From the NCBI GenBank assembly GCA_900547285.1, contig URGF01000103.1:1-6840 (forward strand): DNA of 6,840 bases. Direction: 5' to 3'. The DNA is from an uncultured Collinsella sp. (GTDB lineage: Bacteria; Actinomycetota; Coriobacteriia; Coriobacteriales; Coriobacteriaceae). This document shows, piece after piece, positions 5,747 to 6,840 of the stretch. The notes beneath the pieces were generated by a model. It worked only from the letters and a program-made list of their open reading frames with translations, did no database searches and was not told where the DNA came from. The translations under genes and the position numbers were made by a program. How positions within the stretch are numbered: the stretch's first letter is position 1; each line of letters opens with the position of its first letter.

Positions 5747-6721
5747 ATGGATACCCTGCTTGAGGCCATTGACGTTTGCGATGTCGATGGCTTTTGCTTT
5801 GGCAACTACACGGACGAGGAGGCCGGCACCGGTTGCACCGTAATCGTGGCACCCGAGGGCGCCACCGGCGGCGTTGACGTTCGCGGCGGTGCCCCGGCAT
5901 CGCGCGAAACCGACCTGCTGCGTCCCGAGAACACCGTCGACAAGGTCCACGCCGTCTGCCTTTCGGGCGGATCGGCCTTTGGCCTGGAGGCCGCAAGCGG
6001 CGTCGCTCGCGAGCTTGAGAGCCGCGGCATCGGCCTTCCCGTCGGCCCCACGCAGGTGCCTATCGTGTGCTCCAGCTGCATCTTCGACCTCGCCTTTGGC
6101 GACCCCGCCGTACGCCCCGACATTGAGGCTGGCATCTCCGCCGTGCGCGAGGCGCTCGACAACACCCCCACCACGCTCGAGCAGGGCAATGTAGGTGCCG
6201 GCACCGGTGCCACCGTGGGCAAGCTCATGGGCCCCGCCACCTGCATGAAGGCCGGCCTAGGCGCTGCCGCCGTGGCACTCGGCCCTGTTAAGGTGGGTGC
6301 CGTGGTCTCGGTCAACGCCTGCGGCAATGTCGTCGACCCCTTCACCGGCGAATGGGTCGCTGGTATGCGCGCCGCAGCAGATAGCGACCAGATCGTCGAC
6401 ATGGAGCTCGCAGCCTTTGCCGCCGCCGGATCCATGCAGATGCCGCTCGACCGCACCAACACCACCATCAGCTGCATCGTCACCAACGTGGAACTCACTA
6501 AGGCACAAGCCACCAAGGTCTCCCAGATGGCCGCAGACGCCTACGCACACGCCATCCGTCCCACGCACACCACCAACGACGGCGACACCATCTACACCCT
6601 CGCCAGCGGCAAACTGGGCGCCCAGGCAAGCGCCGCCGTTCCCCTAGACCTGCTGGGCATGCTCGCAGTAAGAGCCCTACAGACCGCCATCGTAAACGGA
6701 GCAAAAAACGCCAAAGCATCT
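5747..6721 (+). CDS. P1-family (DmpA/S58) aminopeptidase-like protein, native 3' end lost
   Basis: P1/DmpA-type N-terminal nucleophile peptidases cleave themselves and then act as aminopeptidases on short or beta-/D-amino-acid peptides; the substrate here is unknown. About 325 residues are visible. Family landmarks include the CLSGGSAFGLEAA stretch, GNVGAGTGATVGKL, VNACGNVVDP and the self-cleavage site in RTNTT. There N238 precedes the likely nucleophile T239, so processing would give a large and a small chain. No signal peptide is present. The start at 5747 has TAGGAG six bases upstream. The frame has no stop in the window: at about residues 320-327 the peptidase sequence passes into unrelated formate dehydrogenase sequence. 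Family length (about 330-350 residues) suggests only the last few residues are missing. The end given is approximate; the join could be anywhere from about 6698 to 6727. Confidence 0.85.
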
Positions 6722-6727
6722 ACCTTC
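6698..6727 (+). other. Chimeric junction between peptidase and formate dehydrogenase sequence
   Basis: Within this interval the frame changes family without a frameshift or stop. The peptidase side ends ...AIVNGAKNAK and the next recognisable residues are HIEGDPDHP of formate dehydrogenase. From memory, enterobacterial FdoG/FdnG have a G-A-K-N-A-K-like stretch four residues before that same HIEGDPDHP, so the two genes probably share a short word at 6699-6716. This is the expected signature of an assembly or amplification chimera, or of a microhomology join. Confidence 0.7.
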
Positions 6728-6840
6728 CATATCGAAGGCGATCCGGATCACCCGGTCAACCGCGGTGCACTTTGTCCGAAAGGCGCTGGCCTGGTGGATT
6801 TCATCCACTCCGAAAGCCGTCTGAAGTTTCCGGAATACCG
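6722..6840 (+). CDS. Fragment of formate dehydrogenase catalytic subunit (FdoG/FdnG type), out of place
   Basis: About 39 codons continue in the peptidase frame to the window edge. They encode HIEGDPDHPVNRGALCPKG and then GAGLVDFIHSESRLKFPEYR (split here at the second Gly-Ala). This matches the region of the respiratory formate dehydrogenase-O/N alpha subunit holding the fourth cysteine of the N-terminal 4Fe-4S cluster (LCPKG, Cys codon 6773-6775). That protein is a periplasmic, Tat-exported molybdopterin selenoenzyme oxidising formate. The Tat signal and first three cluster cysteines are absent, so the piece cannot work alone. Codon use is unlike the peptidase: four of four prolines are CCG (peptidase 11 of 15 CCC) and three of three glutamates are GAA (peptidase 12 of 15 GAG). 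The near-identity to enterobacterial proteins is from memory. Confidence 0.85.

Noticed and set aside
5747..6840. A real peptidase-formate dehydrogenase fusion protein
   Set aside because: The formate dehydrogenase part starts mid-domain without its Tat signal and first three cluster cysteines, belongs to an exported enzyme, and shows different codon use. No biological logic joins it to a cytoplasmic P1 peptidase.

Overview
The window looks like chromosomal DNA from a high-GC actinobacterium, most likely of the Coriobacteriia (Collinsella-like). The coding regions prefer GCC, CTC, CCC and GAG codons. The genes are compact, with long open shadow frames on the opposite strand. The organism call is an inference from style and gene content, not from a marker gene.

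Layout. At the left edge is the start of a leftward gene. Only ten codons are visible, but they resemble the N-terminus of arginine deiminase (arcA). An AT-rich divergent intergenic region of about 550 bp follows, with a candidate promoter and a small hairpin in front of ppk. Polyphosphate kinase 1 (ppk) runs rightward and carries an unusual proline/alanine/glutamate-rich C-terminal extension. It ends in a strong intrinsic terminator. A second rightward series follows: a RumA/RlmD-type 23S rRNA uracil-5-methyltransferase with its Fe-S cysteines, then a DJ-1/YajL-family protein behind its own candidate promoter. The DJ-1 stop codon overlaps the start codon of maf (nucleoside triphosphate pyrophosphatase) as ATGA. 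A hairpin with a short T tract separates maf from a P1-family (DmpA/S58) aminopeptidase-like gene that has a good ribosome binding site.

Functional theme. All complete genes are housekeeping: phosphate/energy storage (PPK), rRNA modification, protein/metabolite damage control (DJ-1) and nucleotide-pool cleaning (Maf). The DJ-1/maf pair is translationally coupled, so the two products are probably made together. I see no phage, transposon, CRISPR, tRNA or rRNA.

Main anomaly. The last ~115 bases do not belong to the peptidase. From about 6722 the reading frame continues without a break into a near-perfect piece of the catalytic subunit of proteobacterial respiratory formate dehydrogenase (FdoG/FdnG type). 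Codon use changes there too: proline switches from mostly CCC to all CCG, and glutamate from mostly GAG to all GAA. The join lies at a short stretch (Gly-Ala-Lys-Asn-Ala-Lys) that, from memory, both protein families share. The simplest explanation is a chimeric contig joined through a shared short word, not a real fusion gene. I did not find a convincing new biological system in this window.
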